Source: Nitzschia sp. pyKryTriq1 | Taxonomy: Eukaryota; Bacillariophyta; Bacillariophyceae; Bacillariales; Bacillariaceae | Assembly (NCBI GenBank): GCA_956465555.1 | Contig: OY101116.1 | Location: 2,604,001 to 2,668,000 of the forward strand | Direction of reading: 5' to 3' | Length of the DNA stretch: 64,000 bases | In this document: piece after piece, positions 1-11,900 of the stretch | Layout of the letters: each line of letters begins with the position of its first letter | Numbering within the stretch: the stretch's first letter is position 1 | Program-made: the position numbers and the translations under genes | Notes under the pieces: model-generated | What the model was told of the DNA's origin: nothing | Seen by the model: only the letters and a program-made list of their open reading frames with translations | Database searches by the model: none

Positions 1-150
1 TGTTAATGACAAGTGATCCAACCGCGATTCCTTGTTTTGGGATTGCAGCTCGGAAATAGTTTCTTGGACGGCTTGATCGTTGTCGTCATAGTCGAACACT
101 TCTTGACTTTCGACAAGAGTCTCGTCGAACAGTTCTTGGGATATCAGCAT
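1..150 (-). CDS. ARMC6-like armadillo-repeat protein, amino end (partial)
   Basis: An ATG at 150-148 opens a frame that stays open to the left edge, so only the first 50 residues are visible. It starts MLISQELFDETLVESQEVF and continues with an acidic stretch and an EL-rich helix. This resembles the start of animal ARMC6 (ISQETFDxxVxEN, then an EEAVKEA-type helix), where a conserved amino-terminal segment precedes the armadillo repeats. The repeats would lie outside the window. The gene is divergent from the light-harvesting gene 524 bp away. The family call rests on this short similarity only. That this is a real coding start is more certain than the name. Confidence 0.5.
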   Translation of the reverse strand, partial: MLISQELFDETLVESQEVFDYDDNDQAVQETISELQSQNKESRLDHLSLT

Positions 151-674
151 GATAAAAAGAATGAATATACCACTGGGTAGTTTAATGTACGATAGGCTTT
201 GCTCAATCTGAAGTCAATACCGATACAACAGTAACCATAACAACAACAAAAGGACAGAAAAATGTCATCGTTCATTGTTGCACGTTTGCATTTTTGGTGG
301 TTGTCGAGCTCTCCACTCGCCCCTGGCTCGTCTGTTCGCAGCAGTCCGTTCTTGAAGTTCGGTTCGGTTCGTTTGCGATTTCGTCGTCTCAACTATGTAT
401 GCACCAAAGTATGTGCAGTTTATACGCAACTACCTATGTGAAGCCACTTCTATTTGAAGTCGTATTGATCGAAACAAATTCACGGACGCAAGCGAGCGAA
501 CGGAAATCCGGTTGAACTCATCTTCCGTCGCGATCTTTCTCCATTGACGTCATGTACCAAGCCTAACGCTTTCGTACGCAAGAACTGTTGCTCGAGGAAA
601 GCACCCATGCAACATGCAACGAACGCCATGATGAACCTTCGTGAGAATTGCATATTCCAACTCAAGAGACGACC
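151..674. promoter_or_regulatory. Divergent intergenic region, ARMC6-like / Lhcr
   Basis: This 524-bp space separates two genes that point away from each other, so it should hold both promoters. I see no convincing TATA box or known light-response element. Short frames here are not supported as genes. Confidence 0.4.
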
Positions 675-1485
675 ATGATGAAGTTTGTTGCTGCTGCCGC
701 CCTCCTTGCTTCGGCTTCGGCCTTTGCTCCTACCCAACAATCCGCTCGCTCGGTCACATCCTTGAATGCTGAGCGAAGCAAATCTCTTCCTTTCATGAAC
801 CGTCCTGCTCTTGTAAGTGTGCTCGGTTGTTGGAACGCTATTATTATCGTGGACGCAATCTCGGCTCTTTTCGTGCCAAGCATCCCAGATGGCATTTTCT
901 GTGACACAAGCCACGTCAAGATTTTGTTTTCTCACCAGGTTCAACTTTTCCTCCCTGTAGCTTGACGGTTCCATGGCTGGAGATGTTGGTTTCGACCCTC
1001 TTGGCCTTTCGGACATTGACGAGGTTGGAATCGACCTTTACTGGCTGCGCGAAGCCGAAGTGAAGCACTGCCGTGTCGCCATGCTTGCCGTTGCCGGAAT
1101 TCTTCAAGTCGAGATCTTCGGCCCCGCCCCGGGATGTGAAATGGCCACCGCTAAGAACCAAATGGATGCCTTCTGGCAAATTTGGAACGCCCACCCTCAA
1201 TACATTGTTGCTGGTTTGATTGGAATTATGATGGTTGAGGCTGTCTCTGGTATCGCCACCACTTCTGGACGAGAATCTGGTATGCGTGCCCCTGGTGACT
1301 TCGGATTGGACCCTCTTGGTTTCAAGAAGGGAAAAGCCGAAGGTTACAAGCGCCTGGAAGCCCAAGAAATTGCCAACGGACGCCTTGCCATGTTCGCTGC
1401 CGCTGGTGAAATTGTTCAAGGAATGACCACGGACGAGGGTGCCCTTGGCAACTTGATGACGGCATTGAAGGACAACTCCTTCTAA
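675..1485 (+). CDS. Fucoxanthin-chlorophyll a/c light-harvesting protein, Lhcr type
   Basis: Exons 675-812 and 961-1485 (intron GTAAGT...TGTAG, 148 nt) give 220 residues. It binds chlorophyll and fucoxanthin in the thylakoid and passes light energy to the photosystems; Lhcr members are usually linked to photosystem I. Residues 1-17 form a hydrophobic signal peptide ending ASAFAP, the diatom plastid-import motif. The mature part has the repeated GDVGFDPLG / GDFGLDPLG entry motifs. Helix 1 contains EVKHCRVAML and helix 3 contains EIANGRLAM, the paired helices that carry the chlorophyll-binding Glu and Arg. The segment between LPFMNRPALLDG and the first helix is typical of the Lhcr branch. The start was set at the first Met of MMKFVAAAALL; the next codon is also ATG and could serve. 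Confidence 0.95.
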
Positions 1486-1694
1486 ATTCTTCCTACTACT
1501 GACTATAGACAACAGAACGAGCGCTTCACACTACTTTCGCGTATGTGTGACTCTCTTCGAATCAGGATTCGGTAGCGCTACAGTGCCTGAGACGGGGATC
1601 CAGATCTTTGAAACCGTAGACTCAGCTGTAATATTAGCAAGGTTTTAGGGTCGATTGCTACAGTACGTCTATTTTTGAGATAACACAATGAGAT

Positions 1695-2763
1695 TTAGGC
1701 GACTGGGTCGCCGCGCTTGTCTCCTTCCCACAGATAGAACCCTTTGCCAGTCTTCCGTCCGAGGTCTCCAGCTGCGACTTTTTCCTTGAGGCAGTCCGGG
1801 ATCATAAAGGCGGGTTCATTGGGATACTTATCCACCCAGCCTTCGACAATGAAGAGACACGTATCAAGGCCGATGTAATCAGCCAAGTGAATGGGACCCT
1901 GTTCGATATTCAAAATTGTGTGAGTAATACTTGTATGGTAACAGACTTACTCGGCAGGCAATGGATCCGTTTATATTCTCGTTTCTTACCATCGGGTGGC
2001 CAGCACCAAGTTGCATGGAAATATCAATATCCTTGACAGTGGCATCGCTACGGTCGACCATGAGAAGAGCCTGCATCAAACTGGGAACTAGAAGGCGATT
2101 GACAATGAATCCGGGTGTGTCCCCACAGCTAACAGCAACCTTTCCAATGTCACCTACCCAATTGTACGCCTTTTCAAAAACCGCGGGATCTGTTTTCTCC
2201 GTGCGAATGACCTCCACCAACTTCATCAGTTGTACTGGATTGAAGAAGTGGATGCCAATAAATTTGTCTTCTCGACCAGAAAAGCCTGACATTTCCGTAA
2301 TCGACAACGACGAAGTGTTGGAAGCAAAGATAGTTTCCGGCTTGCACAATTTTCCCAAGTCAGTGTAAAGGTCTCTCTTGAGATCCATATTTTCGATGAC
2401 GGCCTCGACGATAAAATCGGTATCTTTCAATGCATCCATATCAGTGGTCCATGTAATGGAATTGAGAGTTTGGTCGGCCTTTTCTTGGGAAATCTTTTCC
2501 TTCTTCACCAATTTATCAATAGATTTCATAATCCGATCCTTTCCACTATCCAAGAATCGCTGTTCTTTCTCAAAAGCAACGACAGTCGAATGAATCCCAG
2601 AAGAGGCGGCCACTTGACAAATTCCATGGCCCATCAATCCGAGCCCGATCACTCCCATCGTGTCAAACCCCGATGAGGACGAAGACAAGGCTCGGCGCTG
2701 CTGGGAAGCAACGGCGCGAAGGAATTTGGAGGCCACATTCTGAAATGAAAGCAAGTTTGCCAT
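1695..2763 (-). CDS. 3-hydroxyacyl-CoA dehydrogenase, probably mitochondrial
   Basis: Exons 2763-1990 and 1898-1695 (intron GTAAGA...ACAG, 91 nt) give 325 residues. It oxidises the hydroxyl group of L-3-hydroxyacyl-CoA with NAD+ in fatty-acid beta-oxidation; short-chain 3-hydroxybutyryl-CoA is an alternative substrate. The first ~30 residues are rich in Arg and Ser with few acids, like a mitochondrial presequence. A Rossmann GLGLMGHG motif follows, then ASNTSSL, the catalytic HFFNP segment, DTPGFIVNRLL, and the C-terminal GPIHLADYIGLD region that begins at the splice junction. Length matches single-domain HADH enzymes. It converges with the Lhcr gene, with 209 bp between stops. Confidence 0.92.
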
Positions 2764-3508
2764 GGCTATCGATGGGATTCCGTACGAAGTAAGTATTCAC
2801 TCTTGCGATGTAAATTTCGGTCTTGATGGATGCAATGTCGAAACTCAAATAAAGAAGAAGAATCCTTTCCGAGATCCGAGATACCGATGGCAGTCGTTTT
2901 GGTGTCAACTGTTCGCAAGGAGAAGATGACGCGCCTGGTTTAGTCGGACATGTCGACAACAACCATCCGACTGACTCGACTTTTCGGCCATCTTAGTTGT
3001 CCCAGAGGTCGTCGTCTCTCCAGACTGACTGGGCACTTGTACTCTACTGGAAGAGTAGACTATTCGTCCGTCAAGCGACTGTTTCAATCTCTAGAGAGAG
3101 AAGCAAGTTACAAATAGTATTCGTTCTCACTGTTCTGACAAAAACCCGGAGGACGAAGAGGATTGTCGTCTTAAAGCAGAAGAGAGTGAAGAATGATAGA
3201 GAGAGCACAATTCTATGCAAGAAATTTCGAGGGTGAAGGCCGCGAAAGCGAACGAGATCGGTTTTGCACATGGGAACGAGAGGGGTACCATATTCGTAGT
3301 TTTCCCGTGCGGAATGGAAGTACGAACCTGCTATTCTGTAACAATCGGGACTTGCTTCCAACACAGAAACTAGTAGCTCAAACATCTGAATAAAACCAAA
3401 TTCAGAGCTTCCAGAAGAACATCGCCTAGATTGGAATGTACAAATACAGGTACATGCTAACTCCGCTACGGTATTAAATAGATGCTAACATTGGATTCGA
3501 GAAAGTGT
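2764..3508. other. Intergenic, no gene seen
   Basis: This lies between the HADH start and the 3' end of the ATP synthase d gene. It should contain the HADH promoter. I see no recognisable RNA gene or repeat, and the short frames are not supported. Confidence 0.4.
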
Positions 3509-4216
3509 TTATTTGCCTCCCAATCCAATATCCTTGAACCATTCACGGCGTTCAATTTCATCCTCGATTTCCTCGTGGATGGTAGGGTTGTTGCACATAA
3601 GGTCATAGACCGTAGTGTCCGCCGTCATCTTGGTCGCCTTTTGGAATTCAATTTCCTTCATCAAGTCTTCCTTGAGTTCGGCATAGACCGCAGCTTGTTC
3701 CTTAACTTGCTCAAGGTGGGCAAGCTTGAAATCATGGTCTTCGTGGTCCCACTCGTGAGTTTCAGGGGCAAGCTCGGCGGCAACGTAGAAGTGCTCGATC
3801 ATGTCAACCAGCTCCTTGTCGCGAACAGCGTCCTTGGTTCCCTTGAAATCAATGGGAGTGGGGTAGCTCTTGTACTTTTGTGCCATGGCATCCGCAGTAG
3901 CAGCCCATGCACGGAACTGGTTCACGTTGTGAACAATAGGAGCAGCCTTCCAGACATCTGCAGACCTGTATGATAGTAAAGAAGAGCGGATGGTGAGTTT
4001 CACGAGTTCAGAGCAGTCCTCAACGCCATGATCCGCCGATGCAGAGCATATGGATAGCGGCGAGCTAAATAAATCGCAAGGGGCTTTGGCTTTTTCTCAT
4101 CTCACGGTCGACCTTTTCTCATCGTTCCTGCAACAAAATATTTCTTACCAATCGATCTTGGATCGGTGAGCGAGGCTTCGCACCACGCGTCGGGTTGTTG
4201 CCGATATTTGACTCAT
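3509..4216 (-). CDS. Mitochondrial F1Fo ATP synthase subunit d
   Basis: Exons 4216-4149 and 3965-3509 (intron GTAAGA...TACAG, 183 nt) give 174 residues. Subunit d is part of the peripheral stalk that holds F1 against rotation. The first exon encodes an Arg-rich presequence-like stretch ending SKIDW, the residues that open the mature subunit d in many eukaryotes (KTIDW in animals). The splice junction falls inside that Trp codon and continues SADVWKAAP. The rest is helical and charged, with a PTPIDF segment matching the conserved second block, and the protein ends in GLGGK. Length agrees with the family. The 5' end faces the M50 protease gene. Confidence 0.85.
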
Positions 4217-4699
4217 GGTGAGGTTTAATGTGACTGTTGCTACAGAAGAGTACAAGGAGCACCTGGTACCAGTAGTAGCCAACTTGGAGTGCCGATCGTG
4301 AGATCGATGACGGCCGTCGCCGCCGCGTTGTTGTTGCGTTTACGTTCGCTTCGCCACCCAAAAAAGGCAGCAGCGGGCGAGCGACGGACCCGAAGTAAAA
4401 ACGCAAAAATCGCTGATAGCGCGCGATTTCTGCGCGAAAAAGGAGAAAGTGAAAATTGAACGACCAAACGACCAAAGAATCGAAACGAGCGACGAGCGTA
4501 CCGATGGTCATTCCTTCGCCCGAATAGCGAAAAGGTCGGACTTTAACAAAGTCGGATTGATCGTCGAATTCCAAAAAAGCGATGCGATAAGAAAGAAGAT
4601 GAAGAACGATGAAACTGAAACGATGGGATTTTCTATTGCCCAACATTGCTTACACTAGTATTCTACTATTCCATCACTGAAGTAACGCACAGCGTTGAC
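4217..4699. promoter_or_regulatory. Divergent intergenic region, ATP synthase d / M50 protease
   Basis: This 483-bp space between divergent starts holds a GTACCAGTAGTA stretch near 4265 and a GC-rich block of codon-like repeats around 4310-4400. No specific motif was identified. Confidence 0.35.
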
Positions 4700-5872
4700 A
4701 TGCTCCGGACGGCCTCCAATCTCTCATTTCGGCGGCAAGCCAACTGGCTTCTCGCTCGATCCAAGCAGTGGACAGCTTTGGAATCATCACCGCAAACTCT
4801 TCGGTACCAGTACTCGCAGTACACAAGAACCCTCGGGCAATATGCGGCGTCGGGCTCTCACACTTCCTTGGTTCGATCCTCTTTGAAAGCCCCACTTTCG
4901 TTGCACGTGGGATCGATCTCCTATTTCTCATCTCGATTTCCTGGAGGACGAGGCGGTGGCAATAATCAGTGGATGCGCAATGGAGCGGGTTTGATTGGAG
5001 CTGGCGCGGTCTTGCTAGGCAAGGGAAAGTACTTGCTGGGAGCTCTCAAACTGACAAAACTGGCGTCTCTCGGTTCCATGTTCTTGACGATTGGTACTTA
5101 TTCCATGTTCTTCGGGTTGCCCTATGCTGTTGGAATGGTGGGTTTGATTACAGTGCATGAAGCCGGTCACGCACTCGTCATGCACCAACGAGGCATCCCA
5201 TTTAGTCCCATGGTTTTCATGCCCTTTATGGGTGCCATGATTTCAATGAATCGTCGTCCCCGGGATGCCTGGGAAGACGCACTCGTTGCGTTTGGTGGTC
5301 CAGTCCTGGGATCCCTGGGCTCTGCTGGAGTAGCGGTTGCAGGCCACATGACAGACTCGCAGTTGCTCTTCGCCTTGGCAGATTTTGGCTTCATGGTCAA
5401 CTTGTTCAATCTTCTTCCTCTGGGAAGCATGGATGGTGGCCGTATTGCAGGTGCTTTGAGTCCCTGGATGAATGTCGCGGGGCTCGGTGCTGGAGGGGCT
5501 CTTGCGTATACGGGAGCTATTCACAATCCTATCTTTTATTTGATTCTCCTCGCTGGAGGTACGTAAAAGTGCACAACATGACACATGACGCCTACCGGTC
5601 GTGTCTCGTTCCGCTGAAAGCTCACCCCTTTCCATTCGTTGTTCTTTTCATTATTTTCAGGCTGGGAGACCTTTCAACGTTTTTACAATCCAGGTGCCAT
5701 TCCACCAAACTACTACAGAATCACGCCCGCGCAACGAGGTATGATCGGTCTCGGGTATGTCGGTCTCATTGGAAGTTTAGCACTCGCCATGGATGTGAAC
5801 GAACGATTTAAGAAACCTCCCGAGGTCCTTGTTCGTGAGAGGGAAGCAGAGTTGTCTTGGGATATGCGTTAG
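4700..5872 (+). CDS. M50 / site-2-protease-like membrane metalloprotease
   Basis: Exons 4700-5558 and 5661-5872 (intron GTACGT...TTCAG, 102 nt) give 356 residues. Members cut transmembrane segments inside the membrane or act in related zinc-dependent roles. HEAGH at residues 153-157 supplies the two zinc His and the catalytic Glu. NLLPLGSMDGG from residue 237 supplies the third zinc ligand, Asp245. Several hydrophobic segments surround both motifs. The first ~90 residues are Arg/Ser-rich and look like an organelle presequence, with a Gly-rich linker after it. The start chosen is the Met of MLRTASNLSF; an in-frame ATG 54 nt upstream is possible. The gene converges with ATR (92 bp between stops). 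The substrate is unknown. Confidence 0.85.
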
Positions 5873-5964
5873 AATACTCTAGAGAGTCTAGCTCTATTTG
5901 TTTAGCCCGAGTGTACACGGACTGTACAACTACAACAAAGGTTCCACCGGTAGTAAATCAAAGC

Positions 5965-8900
5965 TTACACCCATGGCATCCAGCCCACGTACAACTGAAC
6001 CAAATTCTCTTGTGATGTAGCCTCCTGGATCATACGTTGTACTTGACCTTCAACTGGCAAGGGTACCAGATGGCTGTATTCGTCATCCTGGTCCGCTGGG
6101 CGGTCTCTTCGCTTGTACTTTTTCAGATTTGGGTTACGTAGATTGTAGATACCCTGTAGGCGTTCATCAATGACCTGTATGGATCGTTTGGCTTCCTTGG
6201 TTTGTTTGTCCGTGTGGGCTACTTGTTGGTCATTGCGTGCGGATATACCAGTGCTGGAACTCTTTTGTTGGCCGCGATGGCGCTTCCAGTCGATCACTGG
6301 ATCGTTCAAGAATGGTTCCAAGACAGACAGAAGCGTATCGCGATTGTCACGAAGCGTACGCATTGCGGTTTGCAACCCAGCAGTGTAGATGCCGTCGGCT
6401 CCGGTAGGACCGAAAGCGTCAAGCATGTTGGCCGTCAACCGAAATGGGACCACCTCTGGGCGTGGCAGGTTCAAACCCTTGTCGAAGATACTTTATGACG
6501 GTGAATAGATCAAGTGAGATTTTTGTCGTCACTGGGAAAGAAAATCCAACAACATTTCACATGCACACTTACCAATCAAAGTCCACATGGACGCACTCCC
6601 CGCTCGAGGTGTCGACCAGGATGTTCTCGGAATGACGGTCCCCCAGACCAATGACGTGCCCCACCGCTGACCACGCAGCTGCACTCAAAGTGAATCGATT
6701 TCTTGCTTCGTACCATGCGTGAGGGTCGTGGAACTTTTGCACAAACCACCAATAAAGAAGCGGCGGGTAGGGCCTCAAGAGGTGATCCTCGAACATCGAT
6801 GCAGCCTTAGTGAGATTTCCTTCTTTGAAATACTTGTTTTGACACATTTCGTAGTGCGATCGAAGAGTCGCATCGCCAAAGTTGGCAAGCCGAGTGCCTC
6901 TTCTTCGGGGGCAGTTGGCAGACGTTTGCGGATTGTAAGATTGTGAAACCAGATTTCGTAGTGAGTCTGTCTCAGGGACCCATTCCAAGATGCCGATATC
7001 TTCGGACAAGCAAGTGACTGCAAAAGTGCGCAGGTGCAGACGATGACGTCTTCTCGAGGAAGCACCCGACTCTCCGTTGTTCGATGCCATGAGGCGATTG
7101 ATCACATTATTCAAGTCTTGCACCCTTTGATCCTTGCGCAAATCGCCCTTGGCCTCCTGCTTCACCAGAAAATGCAATTCACCGATGTCGACCTCTTCTT
7201 GGGATCTTGATTTTGTACCCGGAGTACTTGCTGACCGCTGTGGATGAGCAGAGGGTCTGTAAGTACTTTGTACGGCGTATGCCTTCAGTTTCTTCGGTTT
7301 CGCTTTGGAAGTCATGACACTGACACGAGATGAAAAGGCTCGCATTCGTGGGATAGTTCGTAAGAAATGATTTTTTGAATTCGACTGATCGGTTGATGTC
7401 GGCGTTATGGCCAACGCGGCTTGAATGGGCGGAACGAACTCACAGAGGTCCACTTCTGGACTCCGCCAAGGCTTTACCGTGATCGAACTCGAATGCGGGC
7501 GCTCCGGGGTTCCTTCGAGGCTATCAAAAACTGTGAGAAAGTGTTACCATCCCTTCGATGTTCACCCCAAGGCTCAACTTACCTTGCAAGTTTTCGGAGG
7601 TGCTCAAAGAGGCTATCAGACAACTTGATGAGCTTGCTCGTTCTGTTACGTTGCCTCGACAGTGAATTCTGTGCACCATTGAATATTTCCTCGCCGATTT
7701 GTTTACGATTCTCAATTTTCGATCCTTTCAGCCAAGCTAGCGGCCACATGGCTTGTTCCGGGAACTTCGTGAGAACCCGCTGGAGTATACTTTTGACTAC
7801 CATCGATGTCTCGCGGTCCTCGTGTATGACCCTCGATATTAGCTGTGGCATAGCGGTGTAAAATGCGGCAGGCGGGATGTCTCTTATTTGACTTGCCATG
7901 AAGGTGTTCGCTTGGTTTTGATGTTGCCTCAAGACATCTGAACAAATGAAAAGGGTCAGAGTGTGATGAGCTCTCTTATTGGCAATTCATGGATTGTACT
8001 TACGAAGGTGGTCCTGTTTCGAAGATGACTCGGGCTGGTCTCGGCCCACCGATACCAGACTGAACCAGAGCGACAGGAGACGAGGGAGCGCCTGGTATAC
8101 ATGCTTTGTATCCATATTGAGCGCCGAAGCGTACCTGTGCATGGCGAGGAGCGTGTGTGTCTGGCAAACATGATCTTGAAGAATGATTCTGTTTCGGGTT
8201 TCGTTGTCATCAATCCCATTCAATGATTCTCGTCCTGCTACTCCAGCACTAGTAGCCATTGCTGCCATTCGAGTCTGCAGTAGGGAATCTACAAATTTAC
8301 CAAAATGAAATTGTCCTATGATTGAAGTATGCAAGTGAGTAACTCGCACCCTCTTCCACGTAGACATCGGCAATGCCTTACCTTTCTCCCATTCAGGAGC
8401 GAGCTTCTGGATCAATTGAAAGCGACCCATGACCTCCGAGCCTCGCTGGAGGCCACTCTCGGAAACCCAACGGGTGAGTTGGAGCAATCGAACAGCAAAT
8501 CTCTTGGCCAACTTTTGATCGTCCTCGTAGTCATCGGCAGATATCCCAGAGAACTCATGAATAAGGCGTTTCTCACTCTCCGTTGCAAGCTTGCCCAGAA
8601 CATCTGGTTTTTCAATGTTGGGTAGCATCTCGGATATGGTACGGTCGACAGCCTGCTGCCCTAGGATTTTTAGCGCGACAGCGCATTCACCACTGGCATA
8701 CTTGAGTTTCGCCAACTGGACCTGCGATGAATATACAAGATGAAAAAGCTTGGGATTTCCGGCTAGTTTGTCTCCCTTCAGATCGGCCACTGCCGCTCGA
8801 GCCTGCGAAAGAAGATTCTCAGCAATCGTCCATCGCTGGGTTTTCCTCGCACGATGGCCGCTCTCGAGAAAAAGAGACCCGACTAGAACGGGATCTGACC

Positions 8901-11900
8901 GGAGACGAGCCAGCGCTATCCTCGTTCCGACTACCGACAGGGCACCACCAGATGTGACAAGATCCACTCGGTCGTTCCATGACCAACCATCTACGGCAGT
9001 CGAATGCGCAATTTCGTCCAAATCAAATTGGCTGTCATGACCAATAGAGAAAAGCTCGTTTGCATTCTCGAGTTCTCGTAGGGATTGTAATTTTACAATC
9101 TCGCCATAGCTTCTTGCATAGCTCTCGCTGGCAGCGCTCGAGAGGTTCTGCATCACGCTCTCGCGGGCACCACGTATAGCAGATTTCACAGCCGAGTGGT
9201 CATCCCGGTGGAGACAAAGCATTGCTTTTCCAGTGAAAATCTGGTAAGTGTCAGCGGTGTCTGTGATAGACTTGTTCACGTCGCCTTGGAGTACCTCAGA
9301 GAGAGTCTGCCATCTTCCAAGCTTCCATGCCGCCTCAACTGCGAAAACCAACGCCTCCTGTACCGCATCTCGGCTTCCGTAGTCCTGCTTATTACGCTGC
9401 AATCCACCAACCTGATTAAGCACACTCTCATATCGACCGAGCTCCATCAAACATCGCAACGATCCCTTTACAAAGCTCTGGTTACGATCTTGGGAAGAAC
9501 TTGCCTGAAGCGCCCGCTCATACTCTTGAAGAGCTGACTCGTAGTCATCGCAGGCTTCTTTTTCCCGAATGTTGTCCCTTATCTGTTGTAATGGATTGAA
9601 GAACAACGAGTCCTTCCGAATGGCAGCCATGGTTTCACAGTCATCGAGTCTGGAGAGCACGTTCTTCATCAATTCGATATTAAATGACTCTGTTACAGGA
9701 ACTCCAAACGTCTGAAAAATACTCTTCTCCCCCTTTAACGCATCTTTCTTTTGTTCTTGGGCGCTTTTCTCGAATATTTGAAGCGTTGTGCTCTCCCGAG
9801 CTTCAAGTTCCAGTCGCTGAAGAGAACGAGCATGCATACCAAAGGTCTCTGCAGCTTCTGCTTGCAAGCTCAGTGGTATGCTCTTGAGTAGCTCTGTGAT
9901 CTTCTCGATTGATTCTTCTGCGGGCCAATTCCGCGAGAAAGAGTCAGCAACAGGTTTGGTCGATACCCTACGCCTGATTGTACCTTTGCTGGAAGTAGCA
10001 TTGGACGATCTTCCCTTTGAGCGCTCTTCGATTTCTCGTTCTGACCACACTGCTAAGGTATCAATAGTAGTAAACACGACATTCACAACCCTTTGTCTTT
10101 CAGAGGCATCCATGTAGACATTAGTGTCCACTCGAAGTACGTCTGCCAGCTCCTGTTGAAGCAATAGACGGTCTTCCGGTGTGCCGAAACAAATTCTGTC
10201 AAGAACAAGAAGTGGCATTATGAATTCGGCTACATTCAAGCCAGCTTCTGTCCTGATTGCGGTGCGGCAGGCAAAGAAAAGATCCTTCCATGGACTTCTG
10301 TCAGACTTTTTTGACCCTTGTATCATCCACCGGCAAAAGTTAGTCACCCACGAATAATAGTCTGACGAGATTCTCACAAATGGTGGCTTCTTTGTCGAGT
10401 AGCCTTCGGGAGCCTATGAGCACAAATTACGCAGCTTAGTCTCGTTCTCAGGAGGGCGTGCACCTGTTTACCAAGGCTTACCTTCTCTTGGAAATCAGAC
10501 GAAAAGTAAGGTTCAATCAACTCATACTGGCCACTTTGCTCTAGTGTTTCCTTCAGCCACTTGCTCATCGTCTCCATGCCGGCGCTTGGCGCAACTTCTT
10601 CGCTATCTGCTTCGCTCTGTTGCACAGATGAATTCAAAAGGCGCAAAAGCTGCTGAATGGCAAACGCAATTTTGTGCTGATCCGTCGATGAGGTGGCCGC
10701 CTTCAAAGCCACGACAAGATGTCGAGTGACTAACTGGAGCTCATACTTTACGTCCTGAGACTGCCATGGTGGCTGTTCTAAACGCCACTTGTATGAACTC
10801 TTCGGTCCATCTAAGACTTCGTCACCCATGGAACTACCGACTGTCACTTCGCCCAGTCTCGCCTCGCTTATCGCTCCAACTTCTCCGAGACATGTAGCCA
10901 GCCGGAGTCGTACTTCGTCGTCTGACTCGGCTACGCAGCGAGCCAAAAGTCTTTCCATCATTGTCGTCACTGACCCCTGTGAAGCCCCTGGAGAACAGAG
11001 ATAGATTAGAATGGTCAAAGAGTCTCTGAAAGCTGAATCCAATGGAACTTACATCTTGGGTTCCCGGCGGCATCCTTTGTTGTGACGGTCAAAAGGCGCT
11101 TTCCCGAGAGTGAACTCTCAGTGCGGACTAGGGCGTGGAATGTCACTCGGTTGGCCCGAAGAAGGTCCGTCAGGTGCTGAAGAGCTATTTTGCGTACGCT
11201 TGTAATTTCATTTTCGAGAAGTGCGCATATCAAACTCAACCGTTTTTGAAGCGCAACCACTTTCTCTGTGTCACTTGAGAGGGTGCTACCCATAGTTGCC
11301 GAAATGTCGGTTGCATCCATGGAATAATCCTTACCAACTAAGGCACCATGCTGGGATGTAGTTGACAAGACTGCGAGGTTGTCAAAGTCAACCCCATTCG
11401 ATCTGAGCGATCGGTGCACACTCTCCAACGACTGCGAGGCCGGCAAAAATGGTATTTCTTTGAAGTGCTCAGCCAACGACCGACCCAGATCACCAGCTGT
11501 TAGAAAGTCAAGTAAGGATACTGCAACTTCTCGAGCCTCGATGTACTCGCTGCGAAGCAGGCAAGCATCGTCTGGTTCATCGACGACTGGCAACAGTGCA
11601 ACAACGATTGTTGTTAGATTCAATGCGATGGTTTCAAGTTGTACATCCACCACAAGCCGAACGAACTTTGAGAGTGATTTCACAGCATATAGTCGCAGAG
11701 AACTAGCATTCGATCGATCTTCATCCCCAACCCAATTCTCTCCATCCCCGTCTACTATAGCAGCATTTACAGTGCCCATGATCTGAGGGAAATACTGCGG
11801 AGCCTCTTGTGCAACGAGGAAGTCAAGTAGACTATGCAGGCACCTTACGGCATAAAGTCGATCCAGGAGAGTGCGTGCTTTCCATCGATACTGCACAACA

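Noticed and set aside
916-1512. Minus-strand frame of 198 codons across the Lhcr gene
   Set aside because: It is antisense to a clear light-harvesting gene and has no recognisable domains.
3482-3973. Plus-strand frame of 163 codons over ATP synthase subunit d
   Set aside because: It mirrors the real minus-strand exon; codon shadow, no family match.
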